Virus record (IMG/VR): IMGVR_UViG_3300029448_000539
Location: 1-20,977 of that record
Source of the DNA: a virus
Length of the DNA stretch: 20,977 bases
Direction: 5' to 3' (one strand)
The notes under the pieces are model-generated. The model saw nothing but the letters and a program-made list of their open reading frames with translations, was not told the origin of the DNA and did no database searches. Positions 14,661 through 20,759 of the stretch are shown here, one piece after another (position 1 is the stretch's first letter; each line of letters begins with the position of its first letter). The translations under genes and the position numbers were made by a program.

Positions 14661-15276
14661 AACCGCCCGCGCCTTGGCATCGCTCCATAAGGGCAATCAG
14701 AATCTGTCGGCAGCGGATCAAAAGAGCGCAAATATCCTGTCGGCATTCCAGAGTGTGGCATCCATCCAAAGGCGTCTCGAGAGCAAGTGGGGCGTGGGTC
14801 GCCTTCAAGACCTTGCTGACCCCTCGCTGCGGGCGAAGTTTGACCGCGCCGTCGCTCGATTCGATAAGGCGATGGATAAAAACGACGCTGACGATGTTGT
14901 CGCTCGGGCATCCGCGCTGCACCGTGGTTGGTGCGCTTTGCAAGATTCGGCACTTGAGGCCAAACATGGGCCTCTTGATGAGAAAGCGGTCTGGGCATGG
15001 CGAGCTGAAAATGGCAAAGGCTATGCCATCGCCAAGGATCACAACTCGAGGATAGACGCTCTCGCGGACTTGGAAGATGGCACGGTTTGGACACTTGATG
15101 AGGTTGGGAGAATCCTCCACTACCTGACCACTGCCGATCCGCTGCTCGGTCAGATCAAAGAGATGTTTGGCGCTGAAGTGATCCAGATCACGAAAGGCAT
15201 GAAAAAGCAGCGGGCGCCGAAAAAAGAAACTTTCAAGAGCGATAAGCCGGAATATAACGATGATGTGCCATTCTGA
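14647..15276 (+). CDS. Hypothetical protein ending in an SSB-like tail (NDDVPF)
   Basis: A 209-residue helical protein with GGAG seven bases before ATG, overlapping the zinc-ribbon gene. No enzyme motif is visible; it has helices at about 1-110 and a basic KGMKKQRAPKKE stretch near 186-197. The last residues YNDDVPF closely copy the bacterial SSB terminal peptide (DDDIPF), the docking point for primase, polymerase and nuclease partners. Downstream of an origin, this could be an initiator or ssDNA-binding factor; both are unproven. No relative was recognised. Confidence 0.7.
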   Translation: MPISETARALASLHKGNQNLSAADQKSANILSAFQSVASIQRRLESKWGVGRLQDLADPSLRAKFDRAVARFDKAMDKNDADDVVARASALHRGWCALQDSALEAKHGPLDEKAVWAWRAENGKGYAIAKDHNSRIDALADLEDGTVWTLDEVGRILHYLTTADPLLGQIKEMFGAEVIQITKGMKKQRAPKKETFKSDKPEYNDDVPF

Positions 15277-15355
15277 GAAAAAACGGCCTCCTGTAATGGC
15301 CTGTAACGAACGATCTCCTCTTGGTTAAGGGGTAGGGTAGGGGTACTCTTGGACG

Positions 15356-15649
15356 ATGGTCTGCAAGGTTAAACATCCGCTAGTTCGAGTCGAATGGCTC
15401 GACGCCTACAACCAAGCGAGTTGGGTCGAAGACGGCAACCCGTCCGAAGATCTGACCGTTACCTTCGGCCTTCTGGTCAGTCGTTCCGACTCTTGGGTGC
15501 AGTTGGCTGCCTCCCATGTTCCAGGCACGGGCAGGGGCTACTGGGGTGGTATGTGGCACATTCCGGCGGGCATGGTGAGGCGCATCCAGACGATCCAAAG
15601 AAAGCCGGTTTGTGAGGTCAAAAAAAAGCCCCGCCGGAGCGGGGTATAA
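15356..15649 (+). CDS. Small conserved-type phage protein
   Basis: A 97-residue protein with the pattern VEWLDAYNQASWVE, then LLVSRSDSWVQLAAS and WGGMWHIPAGMVRRI, a known style of short beta-rich phage accessory protein of unknown role. The ATG is preceded by a weak GGA. It ends inside the hairpin of a terminator that serves the opposite strand. It is the last rightward gene of the early block. Confidence 0.6.
   Translation: MVCKVKHPLVRVEWLDAYNQASWVEDGNPSEDLTVTFGLLVSRSDSWVQLAASHVPGTGRGYWGGMWHIPAGMVRRIQTIQRKPVCEVKKKPRRSGV
15620..15644 (-). terminator. Intrinsic terminator for the leftward accessory genes
   Basis: CCCCGC (15629-15634), loop CGGA and GCGGGG (15639-15644) make a GC-rich stem, followed leftward by eight U residues (15627-15620). 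It ends transcription coming from the gene at 15719-16087. It is nearly identical to the hairpin at 16310-16327. Confidence 0.8.
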
Positions 15650-15672
15650 TTGCAGCGCAATCTAGCGGTTGC

Positions 15673-15720
15673 CCATCTTTTTAGATGGTGGGGTAGGGGG
15701 TTTCCCTCTGCCCCTTTTTT
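15673..15720 (+). terminator. Intrinsic terminator for the rightward early genes
   Basis: A perfect CCATCT/AGATGG hairpin (15673-15688) is followed by an imperfect GGGGTAGGG/CCCTCTGCCCC stem (15690-15714) and TTTTTT (15715-15720). With the terminator at 15620-15644 it separates convergent transcription. Confidence 0.65.
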
Positions 15721-16087
15721 AGAACGTCAGTGCGCCTCCGCTTTCGCTTTTGCGAGACTTCCACCCTTTCGGTAGGGATAGGTCGCTGACTACCGCGTCG
15801 CGGAGCGACTCATCCTTGAAGGCTAACTCGCCTCGACTTCTGAGCCTCACCTGCTCGTCTTTTAGATCACCCATGATTTCTCGGGTCAATCTATCGACCT
15901 CATCTTTTTGAAACTGGTTAAACGCTATGACTTCCTTTTTGCGTTTAGCCTTTTCCTTTTCGGATGAACATCTCATGCAGATGTCTCGAACCATCTCGGA
16001 CTTGAGTTCGCGCATATACTTGCGATCCATAAAAATATCAATCAAGTATCGCCACTCGCCGGGTTCTATCCAACGTAGTTCAGCCAT
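15719..16087 (-). CDS. Charged helical protein of unknown function
   Basis: A 122-residue protein, unusually rich in Lys, Arg, Glu and Asp, probably with a long helix or coiled coil (residues about 20-85, SSEKEKAKRKKEVIAFNQFQ onward). Two Cys in ICMRCSS could be a metal or redox pair. AAGGAG lies at a good distance from ATG and directly abuts a small hairpin (16099-16114). It has its own promoter-like region and terminator, so it is a separate leftward transcription unit. No family recognised. Confidence 0.7.
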   Translation of the reverse strand: MAELRWIEPGEWRYLIDIFMDRKYMRELKSEMVRDICMRCSSEKEKAKRKKEVIAFNQFQKDEVDRLTREIMGDLKDEQVRLRSRGELAFKDESLRDAVVSDLSLPKGWKSRKSESGGALTF

Positions 16088-16098
16088 GACTACTCCTT

Positions 16099-16114
16099 GC
16101 CGTCCAATGACGGC
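16099..16114 (-). promoter_or_regulatory. Hairpin abutting a ribosome site
   Basis: GCCGTC/GACGGC form a perfect 6-base stem with a 4-base loop, directly next to the AAGGAG (minus strand, 16093-16098) of the gene at 15719-16087. Such a stem could modulate ribosome access or protect the message. Confidence 0.5.
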
Positions 16115-16173
16115 GGTTGGTACAACGGTTGAATTGTTAAAGAACGGTCGCTGGGTTTTCCAACGACACCCCT

Positions 16174-16182
16174 ATTTTATCA
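16174..16182 (-). promoter_or_regulatory. Candidate extended -10 promoter (leftward)
   Basis: The minus strand reads TGATAAAAT: TG, one base and TAAAAT (16179-16174), an extended -10 element. The -35 zone overlaps the left arm of the TCGCGAAA palindrome. Confidence 0.45.
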
Positions 16183-16199
16183 AACGCACTTTTTGAAAA

Positions 16200-16233
16200 T
16201 CGCGAAAACGCCCTGTTTTAAAGGGTTTCGCGA
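16200..16233. repeat. Large palindrome TCGCGAAA...TTTCGCGA (operator or attenuator)
   Basis: Perfect 8-base arms (16200-16207, 16226-16233) enclose a second CCCT/AGGG pairing. It covers the -35 zone of the leftward promoter candidate, which suggests repressor binding. A terminator role is possible but the following tract is only moderately U-rich. Confidence 0.5.
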
Positions 16234-16301
16234 GAAAAAGTCTTTTGAAATCAATACCGAAAAAAATGCTTGACACGGGGTTTTAGGATTTTTGAAAAAA
16301 C

Positions 16302-16327
16302 AAAAAAAAGCCCCGCCGAAGCGGGGC
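16302..16327 (-). terminator. Intrinsic terminator of the main leftward operon
   Basis: GCCCCGC (16310-16316), loop CGAA and GCGGGGC (16321-16327), followed leftward by U8 (16309-16302). It ends the operon whose last gene stops at 16346. Confidence 0.85.
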
Positions 16328-16345
16328 ATGATTCATCTCGAACCT

Positions 16346-16636
16346 TTATTCGTCATAATTCAAATCCTGTTTCCAACCGTTGGCTTTAACGATCATCTGT
16401 TCAAGAAAGTATTCGTCTAGTTTCTCTAACATATGATCGAGCGCGTCATGCTCTAGTTCATTTAAGGCTTTTTCACAATGGAGAGCCGAGGTCGTTTTGG
16501 TTTCCAAAAGTTTGACATCAGCATTCATTTTCCCTCGCTGCATGAAATCGTATAAGGTTTTATAAACTCGGTGGTAGTTTTCCAAAACATTAACGTCGCA
16601 AACGCAGTAAGGCTTTTTGTAAAGGTCTTTAATCAT
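16346..16636 (-). CDS. Hypothetical protein
   Basis: A 96-residue protein with GGAGGA before ATG, overlapping the previous gene's stop by four bases (ATGA). It is mostly helical and charged, with a C-terminal half resembling a helical bundle (HDALDHMLEKLDEYFLEQM) and three Cys/His in the N-terminal half. No family recognised. It is the last gene before the operon's terminator, and it is more A/T-rich than its neighbours. Confidence 0.7.
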   Translation of the reverse strand: MIKDLYKKPYCVCDVNVLENYHRVYKTLYDFMQRGKMNADVKLLETKTTSALHCEKALNELEHDALDHMLEKLDEYFLEQMIVKANGWKQDLNYDE

Positions 16637-16824
16637 TTCCGATCCTCCTCCTCTAACTCATAAACGTCGTAGATAAGCCAGTCCCCACGATCATCTTTAA
16701 TTTCGGAAAACTCTGAGCCGTCCGTTTCTTTTGCGATCTCCCAAGCATCGTCTTCATTTTCGGCCTCTATCTCGGACTCAAGATGGGTGAAACTCGTGGC
16801 AACAACTCGATATTTTTTACGCAT
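16633..16824 (-). CDS. Small acidic protein
   Basis: A 63-residue protein from the ATG at 16824 (GGAGGA site), rather than the longer frame upstream. Its pattern YRVVATSFTHLESEIEAEN, EDDAWEIAKET, DWLIYDVYELEEE recalls phage small beta-alpha-beta proteins of the 'YxVxxxSxxxxEIEAxxxEDA' style. Function unknown. The start overlaps the upstream stop by one base (TAATG). Confidence 0.65.
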   Translation of the reverse strand: MRKKYRVVATSFTHLESEIEAENEDDAWEIAKETDGSEFSEIKDDRGDWLIYDVYELEEEDRK

Positions 16825-17108
16825 TAGTAATCCTCCTCTGACCAATACTCGCCCGCGTCGTAAAACCCACCCTCGCTGCCGTAGTACCCCGCTGGCGCGT
16901 GTGGTGAGAGTTCTTGAGGTGGGCACCATGAGGCATAAACCTCGGCCTTGGGATATGCCTTCTCGGCCTCGCCTTTCGTTTCGTAATCGTCCAGAAAGCG
17001 TTTCATTTCGAGCCCCTCATTGACCCCTGACGCTGGGACAAACCACTGATAAACCCACCACTCACCATTTTTGGGTTCGATGCTTTGATGTAATCGTTTT
17101 TCATTCAT
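16824..17108 (-). CDS. Hypothetical aromatic-rich protein
   Basis: A 94-residue protein rich in Trp and Tyr, with GGAGG before the ATG at 17108. The first half (EWWVYQWFVPASG) is beta-like and the tail is acidic and Gly-rich (YYGSEGGFYDAGEYWSEEDY). No family identified. The overlap of its ends with its neighbours indicates co-translation. Confidence 0.65.
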   Translation of the reverse strand: MNEKRLHQSIEPKNGEWWVYQWFVPASGVNEGLEMKRFLDDYETKGEAEKAYPKAEVYASWCPPQELSPHAPAGYYGSEGGFYDAGEYWSEEDY

Positions 17109-17292
17109 TGTTAGCCTCCTGTGCCAGTTCCCATTCCAGTTCGCTGCATAGCCCGAGGTCTTCCCTGACCCATGCCATAGCGGTGCAGATTTCATTCCAC
17201 ATTTTCTCGTCGTGTTCCCCTTCGTAATTGATCCCTTCCCAGATCACGGCGAGATGCGACTCTTGATCGTTTCTTGTTAATTTCCAAGTCAT
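17101..17292 (-). CDS. Hypothetical small acidic protein
   Basis: A 63-residue acidic protein with GGAGG seven bases before ATG, overlapping the following gene by eight bases. Two helices are predicted (about 32-45 and 50-62) and the composition is acidic (WEGINYEGEHDEKMWNEI). No family recognised. Confidence 0.6.
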   Translation of the reverse strand: MTWKLTRNDQESHLAVIWEGINYEGEHDEKMWNEICTAMAWVREDLGLCSELEWELAQEANNE

Positions 17293-17294
17293 TA

Positions 17295-17366
17295 TTAGCC
17301 TCCAAAAAAATAGGCGACCGCCATGACGGCGATCACCACAATTGCAAAGATTAGTGACACAGGCAT
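17295..17366 (-). CDS. 23-residue membrane microprotein
   Basis: MPVSLIFAIVVIAVMAVAYF followed by FGG is almost entirely one membrane helix. Its ATG overlaps the stop of the DUF2786 gene (TGATG), so it is translated by coupling, and its own end is followed by the next gene's ribosome site. It is the smallest gene in the operon; function unknown. Confidence 0.5.
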   Translation of the reverse strand: MPVSLIFAIVVIAVMAVAYFFGG

Positions 17367-18100
17367 CAGTTCAGCAGCCCCGCTGAACGTCTGCCGATCT
17401 GACCATTAAGGGACAGGCCCGAACCATACGCTCGGCCCGCTGCATGGCCTTGGCTCGACCTCGAAGACGAACCTCCAGATTTCCTTAATCGTGGATAAAC
17501 CCGACGCACATAGTCGCCAGTTTCGGCCAGTGCTTTCTTATCCTGATCGACCAGCACCATTGCGTTTGTCTGGGAGAGGGTTTCGCCATCGAGCTTCCCC
17601 TTGCGACGTTCCGCAAGAATCCGCTGCACACTGTCCCGAATCCCTTGCCATGCACCGTTACCGAATGATGTATTGAACGACCGGCGATTAATGCCGGCCT
17701 TACCTTCAACCGCATCCCACGCCTTCGGGCGTTCGCGCTCGATGCTCTGGATGCACCAGTCCGCGATTGATCTGGCGACCTCGACCCGAGTCTTGCGCCC
17801 AAGGATATGCACCGCCCCCTGCTGCCCTTTGATCGCTTGGCACTGGTGCAGTTTCGCAATCTCGTTATAGACGCCAGCCTTCCATATCCCGCGCCCGATC
17901 TCGTCACTCGACTCGTACAGTGGGCCTTGCTTTTCTTCTTGCTGCTCCTTGGTTAGTGATGCGACGGATAGGTCGTGCTTTGCCATCATGGCGTTTGCCT
18001 GACGCATTGCGATCTCGCGCTCATGCTCGTTGTCGTTTCGCGCAGCGTCGGCCCTTGCCAGCAATGCGCTGATCTTTCTGATTATGTTTTGGTCTGTCAT
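17366..18100 (-). CDS. DUF2786-domain protein
   Basis: A 244-residue protein. Residues 7-45 (KISALLARADAARNDNEHER and following AMRQANAMMAKHDLS) fit DUF2786, an N-terminal domain found in phage and plasmid proteins of unknown function. The second half (about 75-215) is probably the companion domain usual in this family, and a Ser/Gly/Arg-rich tail follows. Its ATG overlaps the 56-residue gene's stop (ATGA). The charged tail suggests nucleic-acid contact. Family assignment is good; biochemical role unknown. Confidence 0.8.
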   Translation of the reverse strand: MTDQNIIRKISALLARADAARNDNEHEREIAMRQANAMMAKHDLSVASLTKEQQEEKQGPLYESSDEIGRGIWKAGVYNEIAKLHQCQAIKGQQGAVHILGRKTRVEVARSIADWCIQSIERERPKAWDAVEGKAGINRRSFNTSFGNGAWQGIRDSVQRILAERRKGKLDGETLSQTNAMVLVDQDKKALAETGDYVRRVYPRLRKSGGSSSRSSQGHAAGRAYGSGLSLNGQIGRRSAGLLN

Positions 18101-18267
18101 TTTTCAAATCCCGGCGTGATGTGATCGCGAACCGCATTCAACTCGTCGATAATGCTCTGGATATATGGGGGCGGTTCGTCGTTGTGTTCCCGATCAAGGT
18201 TAATAATGATGTGTCGAATTTTTTGATCAACTTGATTCAGTAATCTCATGATGTCTGGGTCGTTCAT
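18097..18267 (-). CDS. 56-residue protein of unknown function
   Basis: Begins at 18267 with AAGGAG before it and ends overlapping the DUF2786 start (ATGA). It is helical: an N-terminal helix with NQVDQKIRHIIINL, then a PPP turn and a second helix (IQSIIDELNAV), suggestive of a helical hairpin that might bind the DUF2786 product. A hairpin lies directly upstream of its ribosome site. No family recognised. Confidence 0.65.
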   Translation of the reverse strand: MNDPDIMRLLNQVDQKIRHIIINLDREHNDEPPPYIQSIIDELNAVRDHITPGFEK

Positions 18268-18281
18268 TTTTTTAACTCCTT

Positions 18282-18303
18282 GGGGCCGACTCGCGCCGAC
18301 CCC
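18282..18303 (-). promoter_or_regulatory. Leader hairpin abutting the ribosome site of the 56-residue gene
   Basis: GGGGUCG pairs with CGGCCCC (minus-strand RNA) over seven positions with one U·G pair. The 3' arm directly touches AAGGAG (18276-18281). Confidence 0.5.
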
Positions 18304-18315
18304 GCTATGGTTCGA

Positions 18316-18909
18316 TTAAGCTGCGCGCTCTGCCCTACTGATATCCTCGATTAAGCTGTAAAGATATAGAGACTCAGGATGAGAGGGATTAAGCTGCGCG
18401 AGTTCTCTCAGATCGCGCTTGTAGTCAAAACGCTTTTCTTGGGGAGTGTCGAAGCACGTGACCTCGCGAAGCTCTAGGCCGTCAGTATCCAGCAGCCCCC
18501 AACGGAACTGCTCACTGGCTTGATCTTGCAGCTCAAACAAAATCATCCGGCGGGCGTCTTGACAGATCGCCCACGCTGGAGATTGCTCCCAGTCTTGGCT
18601 GTCACAGGCTTGATATTCGTAACAGGCCACTAGCGCAGCCATGTCGGCTATTGAAAGACCCAGAGCCTCGAGGTCGATGTACTTGCTGCAGTCAGTTATG
18701 TATTGCTGTGGGGTTGTCAAAAAATTGCAGCGTGGTAAATCCTTGAATTTCCCCTCAGCGAAACTCGGGTCGCGGTGTGTCACTGATCTGATGACCTCAC
18801 GCGCTAAAACGGTGCCGTTCAGCTTCGGATTGTTGAATCCCTTGACGCTGCCGACAACGTAATTCGCGATTAATACGATATGCTCTGTGTGTGGCAAAAA
18901 TGCACTCAT
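18316..18909 (-). CDS. Hypothetical accessory protein with CYEYQACDSQDW motif
   Basis: A 197-residue protein from the ATG at 18909, which follows AGGAG by eight bases; a longer frame upstream lacks support. It is mostly helical, with MAALVACYEYQACDSQDWEQ and following SPAW, a pattern seen in uncharacterised plasmid and phage proteins. Cys-rich stretches may be structural. It is preceded by a two-state leader RNA shared with another operon gene. No function can be proposed with confidence. Confidence 0.65.
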   Translation of the reverse strand: MSAFLPHTEHIVLIANYVVGSVKGFNNPKLNGTVLAREVIRSVTHRDPSFAEGKFKDLPRCNFLTTPQQYITDCSKYIDLEALGLSIADMAALVACYEYQACDSQDWEQSPAWAICQDARRMILFELQDQASEQFRWGLLDTDGLELREVTCFDTPQEKRFDYKRDLRELAQLNPSHPESLYLYSLIEDISRAERAA

Positions 18910-18939
18910 AAATCTTCTCCTATTTTGTTTAAATGGTTT

Positions 18940-18995
18940 CCGAAGGTAAGACCTCCGGCAATGCGTCCTCGACCAGCAGGGCGCATTACCGGAAG
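18940..18995 (-). promoter_or_regulatory. Two-state leader RNA, copy A
   Basis: Read leftward, hairpin 1 pairs 18995-18982 with 18965-18952 over 14 positions (U·G pairs included). Hairpin 2 pairs 18958-18952 with 18946-18940 over seven positions around a 5-base loop. The two share 18952-18958, so they cannot form together. The ribosome site follows about 20 bases on. Hairpin 1 starts three bases after the stop codon of the preceding gene. Confidence 0.6.
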
Positions 18996-18997
18996 TC

Positions 18998-19279
18998 CTA
19001 GCTCCGGTCGAGTTCTGCCGTCTCGACAATCAACGCGGGGCCGAGGATCGGCGTCCCGAGCAGGGCGCTTGCCGTCAGGTTCAGTTCGACGTGGCCCCGA
19101 CGAATCAAACCCTCCTCATCGACCAGCGCCGTTTGGCTGCTGCTGTTCGGAATCGCAACCGGCTCGATGTAACCGCCGATCAAGGTCTGCCATGTTTTGA
19201 GTCGAGTCCCATGCTCATGCGGATCGAATGCCGTGATGGTTCCGTCAGCCTTGATTAAAGTGTTATTCGGAATTTGCAT
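18998..19279 (-). CDS. DUF3846-like protein
   Basis: A 93-residue protein from the ATG at 19279 with GGAGG before it, overlapping the upstream gene by 17 bases. The core GTITAFDP... and TLIGGYIEPVAIP..., followed by LVDEEG and LGTPILGPALIV, matches DUF3846, a small family in phages and plasmids. Function is unestablished. The leader RNA for the next gene begins straight after its stop. Confidence 0.75.
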   Translation of the reverse strand: MQIPNNTLIKADGTITAFDPHEHGTRLKTWQTLIGGYIEPVAIPNSSSQTALVDEEGLIRRGHVELNLTASALLGTPILGPALIVETAELDRS

Positions 19280-19592
19280 TGCTGGCCTCCTCGTCCGTGC
19301 TTTCCCAGCTCCGGAACGCCGGATTACCGGCCTCCTCGCCATTGAAACGAAACGAACTCAGGACAATTTCAAACTCCTCGTCCTCAGTGACTCCGATCCG
19401 CTCGTTCTGCTCAACGCAGATCGACCGCGCTTGCTCGATGGTCGAGCCCCAGACCCACGGCAGCGATCCCTCGCCACGGCCCGTTAGCGGGGCGTGTCCG
19501 GCCTTATCTCGAAACACCACGCTTGGCACAAACCCGCCATGCTTACTGGGGTCTTGGGTTTCTGGAATGGTGTAGCACCATGCTTTAGTCAT
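19263..19592 (-). CDS. Hypothetical conserved plasmid/phage protein
   Basis: A 109-residue protein from the ATG at 19592, with AGGAGG before it. The pattern YTIPETQDPSKHGGFVPSVV, then PLTGRGEGSLPWVWG and VEQNERIGVTEDEEFEIVLS resembles a recurring mobile-element family in which the GGFxPS, PWxWG and N-x-x-(I/L)G motifs are kept. Role unknown. It has the second copy of the two-state leader upstream. Confidence 0.65.
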   Translation of the reverse strand: MTKAWCYTIPETQDPSKHGGFVPSVVFRDKAGHAPLTGRGEGSLPWVWGSTIEQARSICVEQNERIGVTEDEEFEIVLSSFRFNGEEAGNPAFRSWESTDEEASNANSE

Positions 19593-19614
19593 AAGTGACC
19601 TCCTGTTTTTGAAG

Positions 19615-19667
19615 TTGCCGAGCGACGTAGCCCGGGCAATGCGTCCGCAGCGCGAACGCATTACCCG
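19615..19667 (-). promoter_or_regulatory. Two-state leader RNA, copy B
   Basis: Hairpin 1 pairs 19667-19656 with 19644-19633 (12 positions, one U·G). Hairpin 2 pairs 19639-19630 with 19623-19615 (nine pairs, one bulge, six-base loop), sharing 19633-19639 with hairpin 1. It matches copy A in GGTAATGCG, GCTG and GGACGCATTGCC. The stop of the preceding gene is five bases upstream, and AGGAGG follows. Confidence 0.6.
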
Positions 19668-19672
19668 ATCCC

Positions 19673-19984
19673 CTACCGAGTGCGGTAGGTTCTGGCGTCG
19701 GTTTGGCTAATGTGAAAAACGTATGCGGGGATCGGCACCGTCTTGCCGTCTTTGTTTTTGCGGTAGGTCGTGATCTGAACGCCTTTCTCACCCTTGCGAA
19801 CCTGACGCGCAAACTTGTTGCGCCAGACGTTATAAGTGAACGTATCTTCGCGGGGGTGCGCCTCGATCCCGCGATCCGCAAATTCGCGAACGATGGTCAG
19901 CTCATTGCCTATGCTGCTCCCGTTGATCGCTCGGTTATAGGTCTGGCCTGCCAGCTCTTCGCCTCGGGTTTGCTCAGTGTTCAT
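19673..19984 (-). CDS. ArdC N-terminal-like protein (possible antirestriction)
   Basis: A 103-residue protein from the ATG at 19984, overlapping the preceding stop (ATGA). The region YNVWRNKFARQVRKGEKGVQ at 51-70 followed by ITTYRKNKDG and PAYVFHISQTD matches the ArdC N-terminal fold, an ssDNA-binding domain of antirestriction proteins; KGEKG (64-68) is its signature. The metallopeptidase-like ArdC C-terminal part is missing, so it may be a standalone ssDNA-binding module. Antirestriction function is possible but untested. Confidence 0.7.
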   Translation of the reverse strand: MNTEQTRGEELAGQTYNRAINGSSIGNELTIVREFADRGIEAHPREDTFTYNVWRNKFARQVRKGEKGVQITTYRKNKDGKTVPIPAYVFHISQTDARTYRTR

Positions 19985-20118
19985 CGCGCAGCCCTCCGAT
20001 TGAGTCGAGCTTGCAGCTCGAGCTCGAGCCGACGCTCGCGCCACTCGGTCAATTCGATTGCGACGATGAATAAAGCTAGGGGAATAAAAATCATCCCGAA
20101 AAAAATTAGGCTTCTCAT
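19981..20118 (-). CDS. 45-residue single-span membrane protein
   Basis: AGGAG seven bases before the ATG at 20118. It has a hydrophobic helix at residues 4-21 (LIFFGMIFIPLALFIVAI) followed by a basic, amphipathic helix (TEWRERRLELELQARLNRR). This is the first gene of the leftward operon. The overall plan suits a small membrane-anchored adaptor; function unknown. Confidence 0.6.
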   Translation of the reverse strand: MRSLIFFGMIFIPLALFIVAIELTEWRERRLELELQARLNRRAAR

Positions 20119-20228
20119 TTGCTGTCTCCTATTGTCTGAATTAAGTCGGAATCGCCCGACAACCTCCGATATTACCCCCAAGTTGTCGGTATTGTCCAAC
20201 CCTACTACCGACATTAAAATCCAGCTCA
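20119..20228. promoter_or_regulatory. Divergent promoter region between accessory operon and terminase
   Basis: Rightward: TTGTCC (20192-20197), 17 bases, TAAAAT (20215-20220), giving a start near 20227, only two bases before the terminase ATG. Leftward: TGGACA, 18 bases, TAATAT. GTCGG/CCGAC half sites occur at 20145, 20156, 20185 and 20208, forming two inverted repeats, and CCGACAAC/GTTGTCGG (20156-20163, 20182-20189) pair over eight bases. This looks like an operator array controlling both directions. Confidence 0.55.
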
Positions 20229-20759
20229 ATGGCCAGCCAAAATAAAACGGGACAATCGCTATCAGTCTCATCGACCTATAAGGACGACCGAGGGCAGATC
20301 AGAGAAGCCACGGACAAAATGCAGGCACTGGCGCAGGGGCTGGTCTTCCACGGCCTGAGTCCAGCAGCAGCCGGCAAGGCTGCGGGCTATGCTGACCGAT
20401 CTTGGAGTACCGCGCTTCGGAGTGCTGGCTTTACAGCCTATCTCCGGCAGGAACGGGAAAGAGCGTTCGGCGCCGATCTCGCGCCCCGCGCTATCCAGAC
20501 GCTGCGCGAAGTTATGGCCGATCCCGCTGCGCCCGCAGCAGCCCGCGTTACCGCTGCACGAACGGCGCTCGAGGTTGCTGGCGATCTTCGACGCGCAGCC
20601 GACGATCCCGCCTCGAGCAAGCGACTCAGCGAACTCAGCGCCGACCAACTGGCTTCAATGCTGGACACAATGAAAGCCGAGCGGGATCGGATCGCCCAGG
20701 CGGTTGCTCGGGATCGAGAGGCCATCGACGCCCAGGGCGAGCTGGTCACCGACCAGTAG
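20229..20759 (+). CDS. terS: Probable terminase small subunit
   Basis: A 176-residue protein. An N-terminal helix-turn-helix region (about 35-65, LVFHGLSPAAAGKAAGYADR and following) is followed by LREVMADPAAPAAARVTAAR and a coiled, charged C-terminus (QLASMLDTMKAERDRIAQ), as in many terminase small subunits that recognise the packaging site. There is no Shine-Dalgarno sequence and the promoter places transcription almost at the ATG, so translation may be leaderless. The large subunit is expected beyond the window. Identification rests on layout, not on a strict signature. Confidence 0.7.
   Translation: MASQNKTGQSLSVSSTYKDDRGQIREATDKMQALAQGLVFHGLSPAAAGKAAGYADRSWSTALRSAGFTAYLRQERERAFGADLAPRAIQTLREVMADPAAPAAARVTAARTALEVAGDLRRAADDPASSKRLSELSADQLASMLDTMKAERDRIAQAVARDREAIDAQGELVTDQ

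Noticed and set aside
15326-15345. G-rich tracts as a possible G-quadruplex
   Set aside because: Only three G-tracts of sufficient length are present; four are required.
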